A stretch of 9,505 bases of DNA, taken from positions 1 to 9,505 of the forward strand of contig JAQBNX010000152.1 in assembly GCA_028288385.1 (NCBI GenBank). The letters are read 5' to 3'. This DNA comes from Spirosoma sp. Its GTDB lineage: Bacteria; Bacteroidota; Bacteroidia; Cytophagales; Spirosomataceae. The notes under the pieces were generated by a model. The model was not told the DNA's origin, did not search any database, and saw only the letters and a list, made by a program, of their open reading frames with translations. Of this stretch, positions 1-7,060 are shown piece after piece. Within the stretch, counting starts at the first letter, position 1. Every line of letters starts with the position of its first letter. The translations under genes and the position numbers were made by a program.

Positions 1-348
1 AGTGGTGCGCTGGTGCCGGATTTCAGTAAAGTGAATTTTGCCGACCGGACCAGTGTGCTGAGCACCGCCAAAGCGTTTGAAGATCTCGGCGTATCTGCTT
101 ACAATGGGGCCGGTAACCTCCTGAAAAGTGCAGACCTCCTCCTGGTGGCTGGAAAAATCGTGTCGGTAGAAGCTCGTCACGCAGCCGCTATACGCGACCT
201 ACTGAACCCCAAGTCTGCTGACTTCGCTGGGGACGACGTAGTGACGCCTGCCACCGGTCTCGACGTAGCTACTAAGCCAGCTGCCGTGTTGACAACCGCA
301 CAGCCGTTCGTAAAAACGCCAATCTCCGGAGCAAATCTTCCCGTATAA
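1..348 (+). CDS. Ferritin-like domain protein, C-terminal part (5' end outside window)
   Basis: The reading frame is open from base 1 and ends at TAA 346-348. A GTG at 13 is available, but the true start is probably upstream because this is clearly only the C-terminal part of a ferritin-like protein. Visible are the segment AKAFEDLGVSAYNG, with a helix glutamate, and SVEARHAAAIRDLL, with the E-x-x-H pair typical of the last helix of a di-iron four-helix bundle. The downstream gene at 364 has the matching segments ALEDTGVRAYKG and SVEARHASEVRRML, and both end near an AQPF motif, so the two are tandem paralogs. The family is Ferritin_2, related to desiccation-associated PCC13-62 proteins, whose exact reaction is unsettled. 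The gap to the next gene is only 15 bases, so they are probably co-transcribed. The N-terminus and any signal peptide cannot be seen. Confidence 0.85.
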   Translation, partial: SGALVPDFSKVNFADRTSVLSTAKAFEDLGVSAYNGAGNLLKSADLLLVAGKIVSVEARHAAAIRDLLNPKSADFAGDDVVTPATGLDVATKPAAVLTTAQPFVKTPISGANLPV

Positions 349-363
349 ATCTGACAAAGCCTT

Positions 364-1098
364 ATGAATCTGTTCAATATAATTTCTGAAATCGAGAAGG
401 TCGATCCCGAAGCAAACGAGCGTTACAGCTTCTACTCGCGCCGGAACCTCCTCAAGATTGGTTCTAACCTGGCCGCTGCCGGTATTCCTGCCATTGTGGC
501 TTCTACGCTTAATAAAGCCTATGCGCAGGCGGCTGCTCCGTCAAAAGCGGCCGTTGATGTGCTGAACTACGCCCTTACGCTCGAGTACCTGGAAGACGAG
601 TTCTATAGTCGTGGCCTGGCTGCAACCGGTCTGATTCCTGCCGCCGACATGGCTGTCATCAAGCAGATCAGCAAGCATGAAGCTGCTCACGTAGCCTTGT
701 TGAAAGGGGCACTAGGAACAGCCGCTGTGGCTAAGCCTGCCTTTAAGTTTCCGGCCACTATGTTCACGGACTACAAAACGTTCTTACCCACAGCACAGGC
801 GCTGGAAGATACTGGGGTGCGGGCCTACAAAGGACAGGCTGGTGCGCTTATCAATGACAAAGCCATTCTGCAAACAGCCCTGCAAATTCACTCGGTTGAA
901 GCCCGGCACGCCTCAGAAGTCAGGCGGATGCTTGGAATGAAAGGCTGGGTTTCCGATACGAAACAAACAACGTTTAAGCAGGGTGGGGTAGACCTTAAGA
1001 CGCTTAACACAGGAAAATCTGACGATGCGCTTCGCGAAGCGTTCGACGAGCCCCTGACCATGGCTGAAGTGTTGGCCATTGCACAGCCGTTCCTTTAG
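364..1098 (+). CDS. Tat-exported ferritin-like domain protein (Ferritin_2 / PCC13-62-like)
   Basis: This 244-residue protein has a twin-arginine-type leader: residues 25-31 read SRRNLLK, followed by a moderately hydrophobic stretch (about 33-49) and an AYA-QA cleavage-like site at 52-56. That suggests folded export to the periplasm. The mature part resembles a ferritin-like four-helix bundle. Candidate metal ligands are E74 or E77 in LTLEYLEDEF, E106/H109 in EAAH, E148 in ALEDTG, and E179/H182 in EARH. Two E-x-x-H pairs are the usual di-iron arrangement. After the bundle comes a roughly 55-residue tail ending in AQPFL. ATG at 364 is chosen because it places the RR motif at a normal distance from the N-terminus. 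It lies 15 bases after its paralog, and a strong terminator follows at 1199-1232, so the pair likely ends an operon. Family assignment is firm. The physiological role (iron or peroxide handling, desiccation response) is inferred only from the family. Confidence 0.88.
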   Translation: MNLFNIISEIEKVDPEANERYSFYSRRNLLKIGSNLAAAGIPAIVASTLNKAYAQAAAPSKAAVDVLNYALTLEYLEDEFYSRGLAATGLIPAADMAVIKQISKHEAAHVALLKGALGTAAVAKPAFKFPATMFTDYKTFLPTAQALEDTGVRAYKGQAGALINDKAILQTALQIHSVEARHASEVRRMLGMKGWVSDTKQTTFKQGGVDLKTLNTGKSDDALREAFDEPLTMAEVLAIAQPFL

Positions 1099-1175
1099 AA
1101 TAGAGAGTTCTTCATAGGCCGCATTGACACCACCCGATGGCAACGACGACCTATCATCAATCGTTAGTTTGAGGA

Positions 1176-1189
1176 GCCGGGTAACCGGC
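1176..1189 (+). other. Small hairpin with GNRA-type loop in 3' untranslated region
   Basis: GCCGG (1176-1180) and CCGGC (1185-1189) are exact complements around the loop GTAA, which fits the GNRA tetraloop pattern in RNA. It lies 78 bases after the ferritin-like stop and about 10 bases ahead of the terminator hairpin. It may stabilise the 3' end of the transcript or be chance. The rest of the 1099-1198 stretch shows no coding signal. Confidence 0.35.
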
Positions 1190-1198
1190 AGATGACCG

Positions 1199-1232
1199 AA
1201 AGGCACCGGAGAGTTTCTTCGGTGCCTTTTTT
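1199..1232 (+). terminator. Intrinsic terminator after the ferritin-like pair
   Basis: AAAGGCACCG (1199-1208) pairs perfectly with CGGTGCCTTT (1220-1229). The stem can be extended inward by G-T, A-T and G-C pairs (1209-1211 with 1217-1219), leaving a five-base loop. A run of six T (1227-1232) follows directly. This is a textbook Rho-independent terminator for plus-strand transcription. It separates the ferritin-like pair from the ceramidase-like gene starting 72 bases later. Confidence 0.9.
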
Positions 1233-1304
1233 GCTGGTCTTTTCTGTTCCGGCTGTTTTTTTGTTGCTTGCGGGAAATAGTCCTCGGTATGGGGTCGTGC
1301 GGTT

Positions 1305-2663
1305 ATGAAACTTGTCCGTATTTTTTTGAAATTCCTACTGGGACTTGTCCTGTTTATCGTTTTGTTTCTGGCCGTTAGCCTGGCCCCGGTAGATGATACA
1401 CCCTACCGCCAGATGCCCTACTACGCTCAGACAAAGCAACGACTGGCCCAACTCTCTCCACCACCCATTGCAAAAAGGACTATTCGGGCAGGCTGGTCAA
1501 AAATCAATATTACCCCTCCCTACACGACCCCTACGGGCGGCTACGGCGTTCGGCGTGGTCACCACTGGCGCACCGTGAGCGACTCGATCTATGCAAGGGC
1601 CATTGTCTTAGACAATGGGGCCACCCGGATTGCTGTCGTAGGCCTGGATCTGCTCATTACGCCACCTACCGTAACGGAATCGCTAAAGAGACGCCTGCCC
1701 GAAGTGGGCCTGCGATGGGAAAACGTGTACATGGGAGCCATTCATTCGCACAATAGCGTAGGCGGCTGGGCACCGGGTCTGGTGGGTGGGTTAATTGCCG
1801 GCAGCTACGATGAGAAAATTGTGATGCGCATCACCGACGGCGTTCTGGCGGCTATCCGCAACGCTCAGGCCAGTTTAACCCCGGTACGCATTGGCTACGG
1901 CCAGACCGACGCATCCGACTACATCACCAGCCGTATTGCTTTCTCCGGCCCCACGCGCCCGTTGGATGGGCAAATTCGGCTGCTGAAACTTCAGAAGCAG
2001 GATAGTACGTCGGCGTTGCTTTTGACATTTGCAGGGCACGCTACGCTCTTCGACGGTGGTAATGGTGACTTCCTAAGCCGCGATTATCCGGGCTCATTAG
2101 TAGATCGCCTGGAGAAAAAATCAACGGATTTTGCCTTATTTATGGCCGGAGCCGTTGGCAGTACGGCTCCAAAGGCGCGGGGTAAAACCGATTTTCAGGA
2201 GATACGTAATTACGCCGGTGATCTGGCCCGACGCATTGAACAGACTGTCCCCCAAATTCAAACCCGCCCCGACAGTGCTCTATCTATGCTGACCTTACCC
2301 TTAGGTCTGCGCGAGCCACATCCCCGCGTAATCGGCAACTGGCGGGTGCGTCCGTGGCTATTCTACGCTATCTATGGCGACTACCCGTCGGACCTGAAAG
2401 CCTTACGCATTGGGAAGACAATACTACTAGGCACGCCCTGCGATTTCTCAGGTGAATTAGTGGCCGACTTTAAACCGCTGGCGAATCGGAAAGGCATTAA
2501 CCTGATGATTACCAGCTTTGACGGCGGCTACATTGGCTACGTAACGCCCGACCGATACTACAACCGAAAAACCTACGAAACCCGCGACATGAACTGGTTC
2601 GGGCCCTATAACGGTGCCTATTTTGAAGAGATGATGATGGGGCTTCTGGAAAAAATTGGCTAA
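1305..2663 (+). CDS. Membrane-anchored neutral/alkaline ceramidase-like hydrolase
   Basis: This 452-residue protein has one hydrophobic N-terminal segment (about 6-27), read as a signal anchor or uncleaved signal, then a domain resembling the neutral/alkaline non-lysosomal ceramidase N-terminal family. Visible family features are AGWSKINITPP near 62-72 with GGYG (78-81), the strand IAVVGLDLL (109-117), the HSH motif at 147-149, AGHATLF around H245, GAVGST (282-287) where the family nucleophile serine would lie, and SFDGGYIGYV near 404-413. Characterised enzymes cleave the amide bond of ceramide at a zinc site. Where those enzymes usually have a PGEF-like segment with a metal-binding Glu, this protein has PCDFSGE (378-384), so substrate and activity are uncertain. 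It is shorter than the characterised ceramidases (about 650-700 residues) and appears to lack the C-terminal immunoglobulin-like domain. Its stop is 6 bases before the VOC gene, indicating an operon. Confidence 0.8.
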   Translation: MKLVRIFLKFLLGLVLFIVLFLAVSLAPVDDTPYRQMPYYAQTKQRLAQLSPPPIAKRTIRAGWSKINITPPYTTPTGGYGVRRGHHWRTVSDSIYARAIVLDNGATRIAVVGLDLLITPPTVTESLKRRLPEVGLRWENVYMGAIHSHNSVGGWAPGLVGGLIAGSYDEKIVMRITDGVLAAIRNAQASLTPVRIGYGQTDASDYITSRIAFSGPTRPLDGQIRLLKLQKQDSTSALLLTFAGHATLFDGGNGDFLSRDYPGSLVDRLEKKSTDFALFMAGAVGSTAPKARGKTDFQEIRNYAGDLARRIEQTVPQIQTRPDSALSMLTLPLGLREPHPRVIGNWRVRPWLFYAIYGDYPSDLKALRIGKTILLGTPCDFSGELVADFKPLANRKGINLMITSFDGGYIGYVTPDRYYNRKTYETRDMNWFGPYNGAYFEEMMMGLLEKIG

Positions 2664-2669
2664 CATAAC

Positions 2670-3077
2670 ATGAACCAGCGCCTTGTTCAGATTGCCCTTG
2701 TCGTCGATGACTACGACGAGGCCATCCGGTTTTATACCGAAACGTTACACTTTGTTTTGCTGGAAGATACGGTCCTGAGCGCTACCAAACGGTGGGTTCG
2801 GGTGGCACCACCGGGCGAGGGTGGGTGTGGCCTGCTGCTGGCCAAAGCCGACGGGGCCGAGCAGCGCAGTCGCATTGGCGATCAGACGGGTGGACGGGTT
2901 TTCCTATTTCTCCACACCGACGATTTCTGGCGCGACTACCAGGCTATGACTGCCAACGGTGTCCGTTTTGTGCGCGGTCCTGCAGAAGAAGTCTATGGTA
3001 CGGTGGCCGTTTTTGCTGATTTGTATGGAAATCTCTGGGATTTAATCGAGCCTAACGCAAATAGAGCCATTGACTAA
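2670..3077 (+). CDS. VOC family protein (glyoxalase/bleomycin resistance fold)
   Basis: This 135-residue protein has the paired beta-alpha-beta-beta-beta pattern of the vicinal oxygen chelate superfamily. The first half runs from LVQIALVVDDYDEAIRFYTE through a LLLAKA strand. The second half runs from VFLFLHTDDFWRDYQAMTAN to DLYGNLWDLIEP. Usual metal-ligand positions look altered: Gln7 sits where many members have His, Asp124 sits where GNxxEL members have Glu, and hydrophobic residues occupy the second-half His position. A classical glyoxalase I activity is therefore not supported. It may be a divergent enzyme or a small-molecule binding protein. It follows the ceramidase-like gene by 6 bases and is probably co-translated or co-transcribed with it. 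Its TAA stop interlocks with the TAG stop of the opposing ATP-grasp gene. The substrate is unknown. Confidence 0.85.
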   Translation: MNQRLVQIALVVDDYDEAIRFYTETLHFVLLEDTVLSATKRWVRVAPPGEGGCGLLLAKADGAEQRSRIGDQTGGRVFLFLHTDDFWRDYQAMTANGVRFVRGPAEEVYGTVAVFADLYGNLWDLIEPNANRAID

Positions 3078-4285
3078 TTTATGACCTTATTCGGCACGGG
3101 CGCTGACGTGTGGAAATCCTCATAAATTCGGTTCATATACTCGTCCAGTAGCGTAAGAACGCGGGTACGGTCACTGGAGCGAACAATCAGCCCGATGTGG
3201 TATTCTTTGTTTATTCGCCAGCAGATTTCCTCATCGGCGAACAGGGACATATCGGGCCATTGCTGCCGGGCCAGTGATACAATCAGCCCGGCCTGGTGGG
3301 GCGAATCGGCGGGCGGAACGTAGTGCTCTTTGCGGGCAACGGCCGTTTCGAGCTTAGCCCACTCGCGCCAGAGGTTTACGCCCGACGCGGCCTCCACCAT
3401 TTCTGCAATGAAGGCACCACCCACGCGGCAGGCCGTTTCCAAGAAATACAGTTGGCCATCGTGGTCTCCCAGGATGTATTCGGAATGGGAGGCACTGTGG
3501 CGCATTCCAAAGGCTTGGAGCACCTCGTTGTTAAGCTGCTGGATGGCCGCTACTTCGGGCATATCGTTGGGCAGGGTTCCGGTGCGGAAAACCCCGCCCC
3601 CGTGTGCCACCTCCATGGGCGTTGCCAGGTATTGACTCACACGCGTAAATACCGCTTTCCCATCCAGCGACAGGGCGTCGGCGTGATAAACGCGGCCCGG
3701 CTTGAAGCACTCGATCAGGTACTCATGCCGGCTGTCGCCCAGCGAATCAATTACCTGCCAGGCTTCGTCGAGCGAATAGACTTTGCGGATGCCGGTTGTG
3801 GATGCCTCAGACCGGGGTTTTACAAGCCAGGGGGCTTCTGTAGTTTGGAGAAAATGAGTTACCGTATCGTTATGAAAGATGGGGCTGAAAGCGGGTACAC
3901 GAATACCCGCTTCGGCGGCCCGGATGCGCATGGCCAGCTTGTCGCGGAAGTAGCGGGCAGTAGTTTGTCCCATTCCATCAATGCGGAACGTTTCGCGAAT
4001 GAGCGCAGCCTTTTCAACGTCGAAATCGTCCAGCGCAACCACTCGGTCAATCCGGCGCGACCGCATTACGTGGGCCAGTCCGGTCAACATCTGTTCCAGA
4101 TCATGGGGGGCATTGCTAGGCGAGGATAAGTAAAATACGTCTTCGATGCAGTCCAGCGGCCACTCGGCGTTGGCTAACTTATGATCGGTTAGGAGGTAGA
4201 CGGTATTGCCTAATGCCTTACAGGTTCGCATGAATTCCTGCCCTTTATGAAACGTAGCAATGCAGAGAAACGCTAACTGACTCAT
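3074..4285 (-). CDS. ATP-grasp domain protein, probable carboxylate-amine/thiol ligase of unknown substrate
   Basis: This 403-residue protein matches the ATP-grasp fold in order. It has an N-terminal Rossmann-like part (LAFLCIATFHKGQEF, then VVALDDFDVEKAA near 82-94). The lid and ATP-binding strand PWLVKPRSEASTTG (152-165) follows, with Lys156. Next is an adenine-contacting segment YLIECFKPG (189-197). The metal-binding core HSEY (267-270, Glu269) and FLETACRVGG (281-290, Glu283 and Arg287) comes last. These enzymes activate a carboxylate as acyl-phosphate and join it to an amine or thiol. Peptide and amino-acid ligases are common among stand-alone members. There is no signal peptide, so it is likely cytoplasmic. 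The substrate cannot be read from sequence. It lies 102 bases downstream of the aminopeptidase gene on the same strand and converges on the VOC gene with a four-base overlap. Confidence 0.85.
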   Translation of the reverse strand: MSQLAFLCIATFHKGQEFMRTCKALGNTVYLLTDHKLANAEWPLDCIEDVFYLSSPSNAPHDLEQMLTGLAHVMRSRRIDRVVALDDFDVEKAALIRETFRIDGMGQTTARYFRDKLAMRIRAAEAGIRVPAFSPIFHNDTVTHFLQTTEAPWLVKPRSEASTTGIRKVYSLDEAWQVIDSLGDSRHEYLIECFKPGRVYHADALSLDGKAVFTRVSQYLATPMEVAHGGGVFRTGTLPNDMPEVAAIQQLNNEVLQAFGMRHSASHSEYILGDHDGQLYFLETACRVGGAFIAEMVEAASGVNLWREWAKLETAVARKEHYVPPADSPHQAGLIVSLARQQWPDMSLFADEEICWRINKEYHIGLIVRSSDRTRVLTLLDEYMNRIYEDFHTSAPVPNKVIN

Positions 4286-4317
4286 AGGAGAGTATTTGAG
4301 GGTTCGTAGTTGAAGGA

Positions 4318-4364
4318 AGCTGCCCGTGGTTATGGCGTTTGATTAGAGCCCCGGCGGGTCAGCT
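4318..4364. other. Imperfect inverted repeat between aminopeptidase and ATP-grasp genes
   Basis: AGCTGCCCG (4318-4326) is complementary to CGGGTCAGCT (4355-4364) apart from one unpaired base, with a 28-base interval. It sits in the 102-base gap between the two minus-strand genes. No T-run follows on the minus strand, so it is not a clear terminator. It could be a transcript processing or attenuation hairpin, or chance. Confidence 0.25.
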
Positions 4365-4387
4365 AAGCACAGACTCAAGAAACCAAA

Positions 4388-5851
4388 CTACACCACATTT
4401 TTGAGATAATCAATCAATAAGCGAATCCCAAAGCCGGTCGCGTTCTTCTGCGAACCAAACTCGGTGTCGGCAAAGGCCATTCCCGCAATGTCGAGATGGG
4501 CCCAGGCGGGGTGATCTTCCGTGAAATACTCCAGGAATTTAGCTGCACTAATGGACCCGGCGATGGGTTTACCGCTGAAATTTTTAATGTCTGCTACGTC
4601 CGATTTAATGTCTTCCCGGTAGTCGTCCCAGAGCGGCATTCGCCAGAGCCGCTCCCCGGTGCGGGTTCCGGCTTCAGCAAGCTGTGTCGCTAAGTCGTCG
4701 TTTTGCGTAAACAGCCCGGCCGCATGATAGCCCAGCGCGGCTATCACGCTCCCGGTGAGGGTCGCGAGGTCAATGACGACATCGGGCTGAAAGTTACGAA
4801 GCATGTAACCCAGGCCATCGGCCAGAATAACGCGCCCCTCGGCGTCGGTATCAATAATTTCAATGGTCTTGCCACTGTATGACGTAATGACATCGCCGGG
4901 CTTGGTGGAGCGGCCATCGGTTGAGTTCTCCGTTGCGGGAACAATGCCGATAAGGTGAATAGGCAGTTTGAGTTTTGCGGCCGCTTCGAGCGTACCCAGC
5001 ACAGCCGCTGCGCCACCCATGTCGCTTTTCATTAGGTGCATGTTGGCCGATGATTTAATGGAAACCCCCCCCGTATCGAAGGTCACACCCTTCCCAATCA
5101 GCCCTACGGTACGTAGCGTCTCGTTACCCTCGGGTTTGTATTCAGCCACAATGAGCACCGGCGGTACGTCGCTGCCCTGACTTACGCTTAGCAAGGCACC
5201 AAGCTGTTGCCGTTCCAGTTCAGTTTTGTCAAGAATCGTTACGTTGTACCCATGCCGCTGCCCGGAATCGACAGCCCAATCGGCCAACGTCTGCGGGGTT
5301 TTATAATTAGCGGGTGCGTTCATTAGGTTGAGCATTTCACGCTGCGTTCCGGCAATGGCCTGGGCCTGTATCAAGGCATCCTGCGCTGTTTGTTCCTGAT
5401 CGGTGTGTACGTAAAGCGTTAGTTGCCCCTCATCTCCGAAAAAAGTAGCTGTATCGGTTTTGTCTGTTTTATACAGTCCGAGGTCATACCCACCCCCCAG
5501 CACACCCAGCACAACGGCCTCAACGACTGTGCCGTCAAACGCCATCAGATCGATACCAATCTGGTTGGGGAGCTTGCCTTTTTGGTTGAAAAACAGCTTT
5601 CGAAAGGCCCGCAGCCAGTCTACCGCCTGTGGCTTTGGGCCTAAACCAAGCAGATGTGTGCGTTGTCCATCTGGGCCATAGATCGGCAGCACTTCGTTAA
5701 CCTCGGCTGCAAAGTCGCGCTGGAGTACTGATGGTGGCACATGGCGTATTTGCTCAATATGGGCAAGTTGATCAAATAAAGCATCGGACTGAACAACGGG
5801 AATAACAAGGTCGCTGGTCGGAGTGGGTTGTGTTTCGATGAAAATCTGCAT
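4388..5851 (-). CDS. pepA: Leucyl aminopeptidase, peptidase family M17
   Basis: This 487-residue protein has the usual M17 length and layout, with an N-terminal macro-like domain (about 1-155) and a C-terminal catalytic domain. All expected active-site residues can be placed: Lys254 and Asp259 in GKGVTFDTGG, catalytic Lys266 in SIKS, Asp277 in MKSDMGG, and Asp336, Glu338 and Arg340 in DTDAEGR. The family signature is usually NTDAEGRL and here reads DTDAEGRV, a conservative variant. It uses two divalent metals to remove N-terminal residues from peptides, normally in the cytoplasm as a hexamer. No signal peptide is seen. ATG at 5849-5851 gives a natural N-terminus. The gene lies 59 bases after the esterase stop and 102 bases before the ATP-grasp start. 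A run of eight C (5065-5072, G on the coding strand) lies within the DTGGV codons. The family is certain. The symbol is by family, and an alternative label would be generic leucyl aminopeptidase. Confidence 0.95.
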   Translation of the reverse strand: MQIFIETQPTPTSDLVIPVVQSDALFDQLAHIEQIRHVPPSVLQRDFAAEVNEVLPIYGPDGQRTHLLGLGPKPQAVDWLRAFRKLFFNQKGKLPNQIGIDLMAFDGTVVEAVVLGVLGGGYDLGLYKTDKTDTATFFGDEGQLTLYVHTDQEQTAQDALIQAQAIAGTQREMLNLMNAPANYKTPQTLADWAVDSGQRHGYNVTILDKTELERQQLGALLSVSQGSDVPPVLIVAEYKPEGNETLRTVGLIGKGVTFDTGGVSIKSSANMHLMKSDMGGAAAVLGTLEAAAKLKLPIHLIGIVPATENSTDGRSTKPGDVITSYSGKTIEIIDTDAEGRVILADGLGYMLRNFQPDVVIDLATLTGSVIAALGYHAAGLFTQNDDLATQLAEAGTRTGERLWRMPLWDDYREDIKSDVADIKNFSGKPIAGSISAAKFLEYFTEDHPAWAHLDIAGMAFADTEFGSQKNATGFGIRLLIDYLKNVV

Positions 5852-5910
5852 CGTTACGTTCAGTTGAAAGATTACTCACATAAGGGGCAGCAGCCGTAGC
5901 CAAAATTCAT

Positions 5911-7002
5911 TTACGCTACGTGTTCGCCATAAAATAGCCACTCGACCGCAAGGGGAAACTCGCGACTCCAGTGAATTTCCTGATGAGTGCCGTCGGGGTA
6001 AATGGATAGGTGTATGTCAATCGGGTTTCCACCGTACTGTTGCCTGGCGAGGGCTACTTTGAAGCGTTCGAGGTTGGGAACCATATACTTCGATTCGGCC
6101 TCTCCACCATAAGCAAACAACCTCATTGGCACGGGAGCCTGAAACCGAATGGCGTCAAAATAAATTTTGGGCGAAATCCACAGCGAAGGCGAAAACACCA
6201 TTAATCGTGCAAATACGTCGGGATGCATCATACCGGCATACACACTAATCAACCCACCTAGCGAACTACCGCCAATGCCTGTGTTTTCGGCATCAGGCAA
6301 CGTACGCAGATTTTTGTCGATGGCTGGCTTGAGCGTTTCGCGGATAAACTTCAGGTAGTCGCGCCCGCGTCCGCGCCCAGCCATACGGGTTTGCTCAACG
6401 GTATATTCCTGAATACGCTGCTGTTCGCCATGGTCGATGGTCACAATAATCAATTCGTGATGCCGTCGACTGGCCAGAATAGCCATTTTCTCTTCCACAT
6501 GCCAACTGCCGTAGCCGGTGCCTTCGCCCAACAGGTTCTGGCCATCGTTCATATACAAAACCGGGTAGGATTTGTCCGGCTGATTCTCATAATCGTACGG
6601 CAGCAATACGTTTACCCGTCGGTTGGTGCCAAGTTGGGGCAGGTGAAATTCTTCATTTACTAATTTGGGCAGGAACTCAGCGTTGAACGGTTGACCGAAC
6701 CATAGCCAGTGCGGCACAATGTCGGGCTCGTTGTGTGGCTGGGTACCAATGCTGCGGTTAGGGGTGGGTTCCCCCGCCGAGCTTAACTCGATATGATCCC
6801 AGCCGCCTTTGGTGTATTTGTATTCGAGTGTTTCGGGGAGTGGTAAATCAGCGGGGAAGGTAAACGTGTATTGCCCGGTGCCAACGGGTTGCATCTGAAA
6901 AGCCTCCAGATCAGGCAGCCAGTCACAGAAGTTACCCGTAACGAACACCGGCCGATCGTCGGTTACAGGCGTAAATAATTCTAAACATAGTGATGAAGAC
7001 AT
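5911..7002 (-). CDS. Alpha/beta-hydrolase esterase with N-terminal starch-binding-like domain
   Basis: This 363-residue protein has two modules. Residues about 1-90 resemble a CBM20/CBM48-type beta-sandwich, with VFVTGNFCDWLP (19-30), an EYKYTKGGWDHIE segment (60-72) and a PNRS turn (81-84). Residues about 115-360 match the putative esterase (esterase D, PF00756-like) family, with NVLLPYDY (131-138), YPVLYMNDGQNL (146-157), the nucleophile elbow GGSSLGG (244-250) with Ser247 as the nucleophile of G-x-S-x-G, and DGTHQEIHW (337-345), in which His340 is the likely catalytic histidine. The acid residue is less clear, with Glu301 or a neighbour as candidate. Related proteins include enterochelin-esterase-like and feruloyl-esterase-like enzymes, but the substrate cannot be assigned. 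There is no signal peptide, so it should act in the cytoplasm. A 155-base gap separates it from the ABC gene upstream, and it probably has its own promoter there. Confidence 0.87.
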   Translation of the reverse strand: MSSSLCLELFTPVTDDRPVFVTGNFCDWLPDLEAFQMQPVGTGQYTFTFPADLPLPETLEYKYTKGGWDHIELSSAGEPTPNRSIGTQPHNEPDIVPHWLWFGQPFNAEFLPKLVNEEFHLPQLGTNRRVNVLLPYDYENQPDKSYPVLYMNDGQNLLGEGTGYGSWHVEEKMAILASRRHHELIIVTIDHGEQQRIQEYTVEQTRMAGRGRGRDYLKFIRETLKPAIDKNLRTLPDAENTGIGGSSLGGLISVYAGMMHPDVFARLMVFSPSLWISPKIYFDAIRFQAPVPMRLFAYGGEAESKYMVPNLERFKVALARQQYGGNPIDIHLSIYPDGTHQEIHWSREFPLAVEWLFYGEHVA

Positions 7003-7060
7003 ACGTACAGAATCTGATTTTTGGGGTACTTGGTTCAGATTAGGCCGTTGAATCTCACTT

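Noticed and set aside
1115..1161. Pseudoknot-like pairing (AGG with CCT, ATTGA with TCAAT) that might indicate a riboswitch
   Set aside because: The pairings are only three to five bases and match no riboswitch consensus I know. The region lies between a stop codon and a terminator, as expected for a plain 3' untranslated region.
913..1206. A 97-codon minus-strand frame reaching into the ferritin/ceramidase gap
   Set aside because: It overlaps the 3' end of the ferritin-like gene and the terminator stem, and its translation has no recognisable features.
3296..4129. A 277-codon open frame on the plus strand opposite the ATP-grasp gene
   Set aside because: It lies wholly within a well-supported ATP-grasp coding region, shows no recognisable motif, and its low-complexity, Gly/Arg/His-rich translation fits an antisense shadow of a GC-rich gene.
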